A stretch of 64,000 bases of DNA from Bilabrum cf. latius (lineage: Eukaryota; Bigyra: Bicosoecida; Bigyra; Bicosoecida), in NCBI GenBank assembly GCA_965178125.1, contig OZ237742.1, positions 744,001 through 808,000 on the forward strand. The letters are read 5' to 3'. Below, piece after piece: positions 22,345 through 33,400 of the stretch. The first letter of the stretch is position 1. Every line of letters begins with the position of its first letter. Both the position numbers and the translations under genes were made by a program. The notes below the pieces were generated by a model that worked only from the letters and a program-made list of their open reading frames with translations, searched no databases and was not told where the DNA came from.

Positions 22345-24555
22345 TTACCTGCGCCAGTTCCTTCCATTTCCAGAGTCCCTGCCACCCCCACCGCGATCGA
22401 ACTTCCTGCCTCCCCCATACCCGCCTCGCCCACGCCCACGCCCGCTCCGCCTGAAGTCATCGCCCCTGTCGTCACCGCCATCGCGACCGCCGCCGCCGTC
22501 GTACCTATCCCTAGGGCCTCCTCTATCGTCTCCCATATCGCCCTCAGGGCCCTAGTGATAGTCAACCGGACCTAGGCCACGACCCCCGGCGTCTGGCGCG
22601 ACCATGCCAGGCATGCCTCCTCCGGCCATCACGCCCGCCATGCCTGCAGCCGCAGCCGCTTGCTGGAGCACCTGAGGGAGCTAACCACCGTACATCTCCT
22701 CGGGGTAATACTTCCCATCCGAAGCAAGAACGTAACCGGGCTTGTGTGTGGGATCAAAGGGAGGAGGAGGAGGAGGCCGGAACGGGCCGCCAGGGGCTCC
22801 CATTCCAGGCGATGCACCAGCTCCTACCCCGGCACCCATGCCGCCCATGCCTCCCATCGCACCCATGCCACCCATCGCTCCCATGCCTGGCATGCCCATC
22901 GGTGGGCCTCCCCCGTACCCAGGCATCCCCGCCGGACCCCTGGGGGATCCATACCCGGCCCCCGAAGAACCTTCGGCCTCCCCTCGCCTATGCCTCTCGG
23001 GGGGCTGCACGCCCGGAGGCAAGCCGGGGTGGTGATGCCTGTCCTCCTCTCCCCTGCCTGCACCCCCATCATCGTCACCGTACGTGCCACCTGAACGCCT
23101 GAAATCCCCCCTGTCACCTCCACCCCTGCCATGCCTGTCCCAGGACCGGCCCTGCCCCGCGCCCCGCCTGCCTCCACCATCCCGGCCCTCCCAGTCCTCG
23201 CGACCCCTACGGTCCCCGCCGCCGTCTCGATCCCTGAAATCGCGCCGAAAGTCGACAGAGTCGTCGTCCTTGCGGCGTCCGTCGTCCCCCCCACGCCTGG
23301 GACGGTCATCATCGTCGCGCGCCCTGCGCCTAAAATCCCGGTCGCCCCCACCACCGGACCGTCCCTCGCCGCCCTTGGTCTCCTCGTCAAGCTCGCCGTA
23401 CAGCACGTCCGTAGGATCTCTAGACAGAGCACCATCGCCCCTGCGCTCTCCGTAGCCCTCGCGACCGACCCTGTCTTCGCCTGCAGAGCCACTGCCAGCG
23501 CCACCTCCTGATTTGTCGGGGTACACGATATCCACGGTCACGTTGGCGCCTTCAAGGCCGTTGCGCTCCAAATCTGCCTTGGCCGCCTCGGCAGCATCCT
23601 GGTGGACAAAATACACGTGAAAAAGGTCATCGTTGATGGTGCGGACGAACCGCACAGTCCCGAAATGCTTGAAAATGTCGCGAAGGGGCTAGAACGTATA
23701 GTGCTTGTTGTGTCCAGACACGATCAAATTGTACGTCATTGGCTTAGATCTGCGAGGACCAGGGGCTACTGTCGGGTGCTACTCAAATACATCGATACGG
23801 TTCTAGTTGCGGGTGGCTGAGCTGTTCACACAGCACGAATACCCGCGACTGGCTAAAAACGACTATGGAGCCACTGTGATGATTTAACCCACTTTTCCGT
23901 CTGCTTGCCATGGCTAACTTCAATTTTAAGCGGACGATCCATGAAGTCGGTACTGCGATTATACGAAATGCGATTTATCCGCGTGGACTGTGCGATCGAT
24001 CAGATGCAGCTGCTACGCGATCTGCTTTCGTCGATCTTGTACCCACTTGTTCAGCTCTGCCTTGGCCTTTGAAGCATCCGCAGGAGTCTCAAATATCACG
24101 AATGCGAACACCCCTTTAAACTTCTTCCTATGTATCAAAAGAAAAGGCAACAACGCAATCGAATAAGGATGCTGCCGAGCCGCATAACGCTTCGGTACCA
24201 CAAGGAGCCCGGACCAATGAGTCGGTTAACCTTCTACTGTTCGAAATATAATACGCACTGGTGTAGTCGCCAGCCTTGCAGTCTCAGATCGTTCTTCGCT
24301 CGGTTCACACTGATCTTCGAGCCAATCGCTCTGCCCGCCGATTCCTGGCAAATGTGGGGGTCCTACTGGGGCTTTGCATCCAATAAAGCAATTCCAATGA
24401 ACTGCCCTATTAGGACACCATTTCGCTCACTTAATCAACGTTGTTCGAATAGGCTTGAAAGGAGCGAACACATCAGCCAAATCCTGCTCAACAGCATTCG
24501 CAGGCATACCTGTTACGAAAAGCTTTGTGCCCTCCGGTTCGTTATATGCTGCCAT
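22345..24555 (-). CDS. Two-RRM RNA-binding protein with RGG/Pro-Gly-Met-rich tail
   Basis: Four exons keep frame: 24555-24431, 24127-24047, 23952-23893 and 23749-22345 (556 aa). RRM1 spans exons 1-3: TKLFVTGMPANAVEQDLADVF, the RNP1 variant FKGVFAFVIFE, and DFMDRPLKIEVSH. RRM2 (YNLIVSGHNKHYTF-TAG-PLRDIF..HFGTVRFVRTINDDLFHVYFVHQ) is in exon 4. Then comes a long Asp/Arg/Gly-rich region with RGG motifs, a Pro-Gly-Met block, a short WW-like or OCRE-like GYVLASDGKYYPEEMYGG, and more RGG. It is likely an mRNP or splicing protein in the nucleus. TAGs are at 23689, 22681 and 22552. The stop is TAA. Intron 1 ends ATAG rather than CGCAG. Two donors are GTGGG. Confidence 0.78.
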
Positions 24556-25085
24556 AACGAGAACAACTGATGGGTCGCACAAAGTTGCCCTGGTTGCTTG
24601 CCAAGGTGGGTTGAAAAATGCGTTGAGGAGCATCCGCGATTCAGGTATATTCCAAAATGCACGCCACAAAATCGACCACGGAACCTGCAAGAATCCTGAG
24701 TGTGTCATCGTCGCCTAGTATCTATGCAGTTGTGGCTCATCACACTCACCGAATTTGCGATCACCTGTGGGAGCATTGCCAGGTATCATGTCGAAGATCA
24801 TCCGTCAGCAAGCCACCACGTTGGCCCGCCAAGCCGGCCGGCAGCTTGCAGAGGGCAGCCACTGGCATACGCTGCTGTGCGCGACATCCCAGCTGCGCCC
24901 AGTATGCGCCCAGTATGAGTACTCAGGTGGTACTGAATGCCACCAAGCTACAGCAAGCCTGTAGGCTTATTTTCCCGTGCGTTCGTGAAGATCCCCGGAT
25001 CATCATACAGAAACCGGAACTGTGACCACAAAAAGGCGCAGCGCATCATCGGAGGTTGCAAGGCCACTTACACCGGTTACATTCA
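24556..25085. other. Intergenic spacer with one small candidate ORF
   Basis: This is the spacer between the divergent RRM-protein and lyase starts. Apart from the 66-aa candidate at 24788-24988 I see nothing recognisable. Confidence 0.4.
24788..24988 (+). CDS. Small ORF with mitochondrial-presequence-like N-terminus (uncertain)
   Basis: The 66 codons open with MSKIIRQQATTLARQAGRQL, an amphipathic, Arg/Gln-rich, acid-free stretch like a mitochondrial presequence. The frame then runs through one TAG (24962) to TGA. No family is recognised. It could be a first exon spliced to something downstream, or chance. Only RNA evidence would decide. Confidence 0.25.
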
Positions 25086-26338
25086 ATGGCGAGTTCAGCT
25101 GCAGGTGCCGATGCAAAAACAGTTGACTTGCCCGCGCGGGAGGCAACACCTCATGGGACTAGTGGCACTGATGGAGTAATGGATGCAGCTGTTGCAGCTT
25201 TCTCGATCCGAGGGCTTGCTTCGGCTACGTTCACCCCATTCAAAGCAGATGGTAGCGTAAGTCTGGAAGGGATCGAAGAAGATGCAGAGTTTCTGTCCAG
25301 CCATGGCGTCATGACGGTTTTCATCAACGGAACGAGTGGCGAGAGCATGTCTCTCTCCGCGAAAGAGCGGGTTCAGATTGCAGAGGCATGGGTATCTGCA
25401 GCAAAGAAGAGAGGTATGACCGTTATCAACCATGTGTCAACTCCATCTGTTACGGAGACTGCCGACCTTGCAGAGCACTCCCAGTCCATCGGCTGCGATG
25501 CTATCGCTCTCATGCCGCCGATCTTCTTCAAGCCCAAGGACGAAGCCCACCTCGTGTCGTGGATGAAGCAAGCCACCGAAAAAACTACTTGTCCTCTGTA
25601 CTATTATCACTTCCCTGTACTATCTGGCGTATCGCTGGACGTGGAGCGCTTGCTCACCCAAGTCGAGGAGCAGGGGCTGTCTACTTTCCGTGGTGAGCTA
25701 GCGAAGACCAGCCCAGATTGGATCAGCGCAGTGTGGTTCTGTCTGCCCCTCTTGCTTGAAACGGCTGACCTGTTTTTTCTTGACCACGTTGCCGCTCGCC
25801 ATTCTCGCCATGTTGGGGATGATCGCTTTAAGGTTCATCCGTGCTGTGCTGCCGCATCCATCACGTGTGCTATTACCCTTTGCTGCTGCACCCATCTCGT
25901 CTGGTTCTTCCCGCAGGCTTCAAGTGGACCTTCTTCGACACCCACTAGATGGAGCGCGCCCTGGCATTCGGAGGGGGCAGGTACCAGGTGTGCAACGGGA
26001 GGGATGAGGGGATGCTGGCAGGGCTGGCTCTGGGGTGCCAGGCCTCGGTGGGGAATGGGTTCAACTACATGGCGGGGGTGTACCAGCGGATGCGGTCGGC
26101 CTGGGCCAAGGGGGACATCAAGGCAGCTCGCCTGGAGCAGTCGCGCTCTTGCCAGACCGTGGCGCTGATGTAGAAGGCCAAGTACAAGGGCGTGCTCACC
26201 TGCTGCAAGGCGATCCACGAGATCAGAGGCGTGCCCGTGGGGGACACGAGAAAGCCGCTGCCTGTGCTCAGCAAGGAAGAGAAGGACGAGCTCAAGAAGG
26301 ACCTCGAATCCATCGGTTTCTTCGAGTGGTGTGACTGA
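25086..26338 (+). CDS. NPL: N-acetylneuraminate lyase-like aldolase (DHDPS/NAL family)
   Basis: Exons are 25086-25692 and 25917-26338, with a 224-nt intron (GTGAG...CCGCAG); the product is 342 aa. Family hallmarks of the class I aldolase TIM barrel are present: TFTPFKADGSV, the carboxylate-binding INGTSGESMSLS, the catalytic Tyr in LYYYHFPVLSGV, and the Schiff-base Lys in the spliced FRGFKW. The closest wording is eukaryotic neuraminate lyase (NPL), which splits sialic acid to ManNAc and pyruvate; bacterial-type NAL or DHDPS is the alternative. TAG codons fall in FFDTH-TAG-MERAL (25946) and VALM-TAG-KAKYKG (26171). The stop is TGA. No targeting signal is evident. Confidence 0.85.
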
Positions 26339-26468
26339 GACAGCCTGAGACCATTTCGTTGTTCGTCGGGACGCGCAGGGGATCTCGGGTCGGTCGTTCG
26401 CCGGCTCCGAGCGCATGAAGACAACTGCAAAACCATAAGACATGAACATGTACTATATATTATTGCAT

Positions 26469-27116
26469 TCAAGAGCTGGGTTTCTATTCCTCATCGCTTC
26501 CACCGCTCGCTGCTACCACTGGTTGCGCACCGGCCGTGCCGTGTCCAAGCTCCTCCTTGCCTTTGACCAGCTGCTGTCCGAACGGGAGACCAGCAGGCAT
26601 CACTCGAACCGTGTACCAAATGCTTCCATGCAAACCTACGGGCACTGCGCGCGGCCCATCGATACCGTATTCTGGTAGAGGGCCTTCCGTCCCGCCGATG
26701 TAGGCATCGAAGAAGGCATTGCTATCCCAAACTTCAAACTTGACTGTCTTTACTGTATCATCCGCGAGATAAACAAATCCTTCATCAAATTTGGGGTTTA
26801 GATCATCTTCTACCTCTGACGTCTGGGACGTGCCACGACCGTCCACATTGCCTCCAATTGCAGAAAACTTTGATGCACCCTATAGCTTGACCTTAACGTA
26901 CGGATCGGATTCTCCAAGCCAAGACTGGTTGTCCAATCGTTCACAACTGTGTACGATCACTGCCACGAACTTTCTATGTCTTCCCTTCAATCTGGGTGGC
27001 TCAAGCACTACGGATCCAGAAGAGACTGCCTACGCATCTGCAGGCTCGCCTACCAGCGGCGCACTGGCACCCCTTGTCGCAGAAATCTTGGTTGATGATC
27101 CTGCCGCTGCTGCCAT
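26469..27116 (-). CDS. C2-domain protein
   Basis: This single-exon, 215-aa protein starts at ATG 27116. A low-complexity N-terminus leads into one C2 domain: FVAVIVHSCERLDNQSWLGESDPYVKVKL, then EDDLNPKFDEGFVYL, VKFEVWDSNAFFDAYIGG, with GSIWYTVRV as the last strand. Asp residues of the calcium loops (SDPY, WDSN, DAY) are partly kept, so calcium-dependent membrane binding is possible. TAG occurs three times in frame: 27030, 26880 (KVKL-TAG-GASK) and 26484. Translation then ends four codons later at TGA (26469). A plain ORF caller would stop at the last TAG. It is divergent to the helicase gene, 144 bp away. Confidence 0.8.
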
Positions 27117-27260
27117 GGGACAAGAAGGCTAGTATGAGGAGAGAGAGGGCCGAGTCTGCAATCCATCCACTCGTCAATCGCGTTCGTCACATCGCAGGGA
27201 CGATCTTGAGGACCGTTCGAGGCTTTTTCAGCAGTGCTTGATATTCAGCCTGAAAGCATC

Positions 27261-29880
27261 ATGCTATCAAGTCTAGAAAAGTCCAAGCAAGTGATAGTGA
27301 ACGCGCATAAAGCCGGAAAGATTTCTCCAGAAGCCATGCGAAAGAAGCTTGGTGTTCTAGATGCTGCGATACGGCACAAAGCTGCGGAGGAATCCAAGCT
27401 TGTGGATGCAGTCTCAGGCTCCCTTGCCAAAGTATCAATATCTGGTCACGGAGGCAATCAGGCCAGCATGGCGAGCAAACATGGGGCAGCTTCATTCCCG
27501 CCCTTGCGCGACTACCAAAGCAAACTAGTTGCCGATTTACTCTCCAGGGCAGCAAGATAGCTGCAAGTTGAGGTTGCCAGCACTTGTGCTGCTCTAGTAT
27601 ATTTGCCCACAGGGGGCGGAAAGACACGAATTGCTGCTGAGGTTGCGTGTTGCATGTTGCGTCGTGGCTAGTCCACACTATTCGTGGTGAATCGGGTACA
27701 GCTACTGGGGCAAACACAACGCGCATTCGAGGCTGTTGGAATACCGTCTAGTTGCATTCGATTGATTGCTTCTAGTCACTCGTCTGCTCCTGTCTCGAGC
27801 ATGAAAGGCCCACATGTAACGATAGCGTCGCTTCAGACAATGGCCCGTCGGTTCGCGGGCGCCCTGTCGCAGTGGGTACCACCCGTAGTGTCGTCAATCA
27901 AGCCAGACACAATAAATACGAAACGAAAATGGACCGCCTTGCCTTTGTTTCTGCCCAAAGGGGGCACTACAGGACCCGTTCCGAGCGATGCACCGTAGCC
28001 AGACCAAAGCAAAGTGGAGTCTAGTAGCAGGAGGGCTGCCGCCACGTCTGGCGATGGAACCAAAGCGTCCAAGGAGCAGGGAACATGCAAAGATATGGGC
28101 AAGCGCCCACTGGTTTCCTCCGCCTGCTCCTCACCGACTCCACCTACTGAGCTGCCACCGCACCACTGCGTGATCGTCGACGAGGCCCACGGTGCCGTCG
28201 CGAAGACCGCCATGGCACTCACAGGGCTGTACAGAGCCGCTGGCTCCTTCGTGGTAGGGCTGACAGCGACCCCAACACGACTCAGAGAGGACGAGAACCT
28301 CGGCCTGGTGTTCGACGAGGTGCTTCAGGGGCCCAGTGTGTCCGAGCTGGTGGAGAGAGGTGTCCTGGTGCCGCCTGTCGTGTCGCAGCTGAGGCAGAGG
28401 AGCTTCAAGGAGCACGCGACAGGAGTTCTTGAGAAACACAAAATGTTGAAAACGTCAGAGGGGACAGGGGTGCGTGCTAAGCCTCTTCCTCAAAACAAGG
28501 GCAAGTCGGTGGCACGGGGCAGTCGAGCAGCTGCTGCTGCTGCTGCTGCTGCTGATCCGGAAAGGGATATAACCACGGACTCAGAACAAACCGATGACAG
28601 AGAATCTTCAAGTGGGCAGACGAGTGGGACAGAGCAGTCGAAGCACTCACCGGTTCGAAGCGCAGATTAGTCGATGCTGATGGAGCTGAGCCGGCTTCCG
28701 CCCGTGCAGGAGGCAGTGGCTGCCTGGCGCAGGCTCGCCTACGGAAGGAGAACCGTGGCCTTTGCTCAGAGCGTCAGGCACTCAAAAGCAATTGTGTCCG
28801 CATTTTTAACGGCTGGTATTAGCGCAGAGCATATCGACGGCAGCACTTCAAAGGCAGAGCGCGACCTGGTACTGGACAACCTCACTTAGGGAAGCACGCT
28901 CGTTGTCAGCAGCGTGGGCGTGCTGTCGGAGGGCTTCGACGAGCCCAAGGTCAGCTGCGTGATGCTGCTGCGATCCACGCAATCCAAGGCGCTTTACGTG
29001 CAACAGGTGGGGAGGGGGCTGAGGCAGGCACCGGGAAAGCTGGACTGCGTGGTGATCGACCAAGCAGGCAACACTTCGCGACACGGCCCAGTCACCAAGT
29101 CTCTGCTCAAGGCCGGAGACTTCAAAAAGTGGACCGTGCACCATTCATCTTCTAGGGCTGCCTAGAAGGTTGCAGCAGGTAGAAGCGGGGGTGGTGTGCA
29201 ACTGCAAGCGGCCGATTCTGCCAGCACTGCCGGCGAATTGCTGCCGGGCGGTAACACACCCTCCGTGACTGCTGCTGCTGCTGCTGCAAGCACGGCAGGT
29301 GGTCTTGGCGCCATGCTTGCGCCATCGTCCCTTGGAACGGCAGTTGATGGGCTCGAGATGCCTCGGTTGCAGCCAACAGTGCTACCGACGGCGAAGGCTC
29401 AAGTAGCAACATTAACACCAGCACCAGCACCAGCACCAGCACGAGTCGCCAAGAGCGACAGGACAGGGACTGCCCATACACGCACACGGCCAGATGGCCC
29501 GTCCGCTGACTAGACAGGGCACTCTGAAGAGGCCGCAGGGAAATCGCCATCCAGTGAGCCAGCCGAGTTAATGCTCAAATCACCCCCCGTGAAGATCAAG
29601 CGCAAGGCAAGACGGGCTCCTACTACAACAGCAGCACCAAATGTCACTATTGCATCATCTGTGGCATTGCAAAGCAGTGCTACTTGTTTGAGTGCAGCAA
29701 CTGGTACCGTGCCATCAACCGTGCCAGGGCGGCGCGCGTCCACAGCCAGCAACCGCGCTGGAGAATACGAAGAGGTCAGAGACAGCGAGCGCCGAGAAGG
29801 CCGTCGAAGCCGAGGTGCTGGCGGAGGCAGGGGTGGTGGTAGGGGGAAGCACAGTCGATCGAACCGTGGTAGCGGCAGGG

Positions 29881-29916
<36 letters not shown>

Positions 29917-30161
29917 AAGGGAGGCGGAGCGACTTGGCAGGATAGGGGTCAAGTAGCAGCAGGGGCAAGGGTGGTCGTAGCAGTGGACATGGCAGTGATG
30001 CAGCTGTAGCCGTGCATGCAGTGCGCACAGGCCCCGGCATGGCTTGTTCGGCAGGACGGGGCGGAAGCCGGAGGCACACCCAGAAATATGGCGATCGAGG
30101 AGGTGATGTGGTGCACCATTCTACTGCTGCTAGTGCTGCAGACCCAGGAGCAGGTATCTGA
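27261..30161 (+). CDS. SF2 DNA/RNA helicase (SSL2/ResIII-like) with RGG tail
   Basis: One frame of 967 codons has no intron and eight TAGs (27558, 27669, 27996, 28668, 28887, 29163, 29511, 29943); it ends at TGA. The N-terminus is helical. Helicase core: RDYQSKLVADLL, Walker A LPTGGGKTRIA, FVVNRVQLLGQTQRAF (motif Ia), CVIVDEAHGAV (DEAH), VVGLTATPTR (III), SSVGVLSEGFDEP (V), and YVQQVGRGLRQAPGK (VI). This wording is that of the XPB/SSL2 - type I restriction R-subunit group rather than DEAD-box. Two low-complexity inserts interrupt the core: between Ia and II, and near 28470-28670 with poly-Ala. The tail is Arg-Gly repeats (GRGRGRGRG), suggesting RNA binding. Exact substrate unknown. Confidence 0.8.
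29875..29925 (+). repeat. Hexanucleotide repeat (GACGAG)n encoding Arg-Gly repeats
   Basis: A short array of GGACGA-type hexamers encodes RGRGRG in the helicase tail. A second hexamer run at about 29416-29448 (CACCAG) encodes Ala-Pro repeats in the same gene. Confidence 0.7.
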
Positions 30162-30431
30162 TGGGCTAGTGATGGGCTAGTGTCAGCAGGGGAAGGCCAT
30201 GGGCCTGACTGTGCCGCTTGCGGTCCGCGCTGGCTTGTAACTGGCTTGAACAGATCAGATTCGTGGCGACTGCGCATGCTTGAAACGAGAAGAGAGTATT
30301 GAACACGCAGGCGCGTTACCCCATGCCCACGTCGCCCACCAGACCCACCGCCCCACACCGCTTCTTCGTGTTGAGGTTGCAACCGGTCGCGCGCGCGACA
30401 CGTTCATCGTAAAAGCACACTTTTTGCCGCT

Positions 30432-33400
30432 ATGTCTGGTGTGCAGGCCAAAGATCATGAGCACAAAGTAGCAGTTATTGGTCCCAGGGCTAGTGGTGAG
30501 GATGCACCCTGCCCTTTGAGTTGAAAGAGTACAATTAATCGCCGTCTCTCACTGCACGAACCAACTCACCTGTTGCTGCTGCCATCGCAGGCAAGTCCAG
30601 TTTGTTGAGATTTCTAGCTGGCATGCCATTTGAGAAGGAGCATTCAGGTGAGATATGTCTTGCAAATGTCATTCTACAGCCTGCAGTTGCAACAGCCAAT
30701 CCTGCACGGCGGCGTGCTTGCATTTTTTTATTGTCGCAGCCACTACGTCAATTATGGCCCAATCTGTAGAATTGGAAGACCCTGATGCAGCTGACTCAGT
30801 TATTAAGCTATAGCTGTGGGAAGCTGGTAGTGCTGTGCCACAGCTTGAAGAGGCTCCCGAGGTCAAGTTTGTTACGCAACAGTCGATCGCAGCCATCGTT
30901 TGTTTTGACGTACGGTCTCTTCAACAGTTTGATCTTATTTAGCATCACGTGAGAATGGTCATTTATTGCCCAAGCACTCGCGGTAATGGGTTGCCCTACT
31001 CGCTCGCTCACTTGCACAGGGTAACCGCCTCTCGCAGTTTGCACCGCTGGTTCACAGCGACAACCAGGATCGATTTATGCTCCTTCTTGGCTGCAAATCA
31101 GATGCCGCTGGGGATGCGAATCGAATCGAATAGGAAGAAGCGCAAGCGCTTGCCCAGCGCCACGGCGGCGTGTACCTCGAGACGTCCGCCGTGGCTGGCA
31201 CCAACGTCTCTCTCGCCTTCACTGTCCTTAGGATGAGAGTGCACAGGATCCTGCGTAGGATGGCAGAGAAGAGTAGGAAAGAGAGGGAAGATGCCGTCGA
31301 TTTCGGCATGGGCTCTAGCCCTGGAGCTAGTGCCAGAGCTGCAGCTGCAGCAGCTGCAGCTCAGCAGACACCCAAGTCTTCGCGCGGACCTGCATCGCAA
31401 GACGATGGTCGCGACAGAGACAGCGGCCGGTCAAATACCATGCAAAGTCATCTAGGTAGCGGTCATGCTGATGGTCTCCGTGGGAACGAAAGCACCGAGG
31501 ACGGCGGGACCGGGATGGAGGACATGAGCTCGATCGGGCAGATCCTCAGGCAGTCCATGCCGAGAGACACTAGGGGCTCGGGGCAACGCGGTGAGGGCGA
31601 GGGCGAGGAAGAGGGCCAATCCCAGGGTGGTCGAACCTACTCGAACGGAGAACATCGGCCCGGCAGTGACGGGTACAGTGGCTTGCCACCCGCAGATCAA
31701 GACAGACGCGATGCGCCCGTTTCTGACGAGTATCAGCAGTACAAGGCCATGCTAGAGCGATACTCCGGCGCAGCGCAGCCGGTACCCCCCGGTGAGATTG
31801 GGCAGGGCACAGTGCCCACACGGGACCCGTGGGGCCAGCCAGGGCTGGATAGTGCTGAGCAAGACGGCAGCGGTGGGTAGGAAGGACTCAGCGCCGAAGA
31901 CGCGCTGCAGCTCGATGATGGCGAGGATACAGGCGCGCATGATGGCGGTAGCATGAAAGGAGGATAGGACCACGGCGTGGCTGTTGGGCGCGACGCTGCC
32001 CCCTCCGCAGCCGCTGCCCCTGCCCCCGTTTCGATCGCCACCATCACATTGAAGGATCTCTTCAATGCAGCAGAGAAGACATAGAGCGATCAGACGAAGC
32101 AGGCGCACCCGGCGGGGCCAGGACCAGCACGATCGGACAGGCGCAGGCCGCCTGCAGACTCTCTTCATGTGCGGCACCGCCAACCGGATGCAGCCAAGCG
32201 GGTGCTCGGAGTTAGCGCGCACCTTCCACCTGAAGAGGCAGCGAATGCCGCACGCAGCCAGATGCGCGAGAGGCGAAGGCAGGCCGCCAAGCAATCTGTC
32301 CCCGTCGGCCTTCCAGTCCCAAGCGCTGCCACATCCACCGGTGGCCCCTCGGCCGTTGGCCCCCCGCCCTTGCCGAGCGAGTACGCCGAGGCCCAGGCGG
32401 GCTCGCAGGGTGCAGTGCGTGGGTCGCTACAAGCAGGCTCTCGCGGCCCGAATGCAACTCATGCGGCCCCCGTCGTGAGCATGCGGCTCATGTCTCCGGG
32501 CTAGCCGGCCTAGCACCATGCGCCCCGCGCAGTTGGACATCGCGCAGGTTCTGTGGTCACGTCAGGCACAGCGCGAGCACCAAGGCCCGGCGAGCACTCG
32601 TGGGCAGCAGCCCCTCCGCGGGCTGCAGCGATGCCCAACGTGGCATACTCAGTCGCAGACGAGGACAGCGTGGCAGGGGACGGGCTCGGTCGCACGGACT
32701 GGGAGGCGGGGCCCGGGTCCGTGGGAGCACCCACGGTGTCTGTGGCTCTGTCTGCTGGCGGGACGACGGGCCCTGCCGCCCGCGCCGCTGCCTCCCAGCG
32801 CAATCGGGAGGCGGAGCGAGCAGAGCAGGTCGCGATGGGCAGGGAGCAGCGTCGCCGACGGAAGAGGAAGAGGAAGGTTCTCATGTACATCGATGTAGGG
32901 ATAGGCGGCGGACAGGTGGGCCGCGTAGAGGTGCGCAGGGAGAGCAAGCCGTTCTCGCTGGCACACCAGTTCGTGCGCCTGCACCGTATGGACGTGAGCT
33001 ACACGGTCAAGCTGGCCAAGATGATCGAGGACAGGATGCGAGCCTTTCTCAAGGAGGAGGAGAGGAGGGACCAGGCGGAGAGGAGGAGGGCAAACAGGAA
33101 GGAGGTGGAGGAGTACAGGCGAAGGTTCACCAGGCCGAAGCCATTCCAGCTGCGGTCCGATGCCATTGCTGCCTCTCGGCAAAGCATGAATGCAGCTGCG
33201 ATGGGCAGGCATGCGGGTCCCGTTGCTGCCGAAGGTGCCGACTCCGGCATACCGATGGTGCCCGTGCGGCAGCCGCAACGACCCCTGGTGGGTCGGCTGC
33301 ACGTGCAGGTGGGCCAGGGCAAGACCGGAACTATCGTCATTCGGGAGGGTGATGACCCGCACGAGCTCGTCGAGAATTTCCGCAAGGCCTTTGGCCTGCG

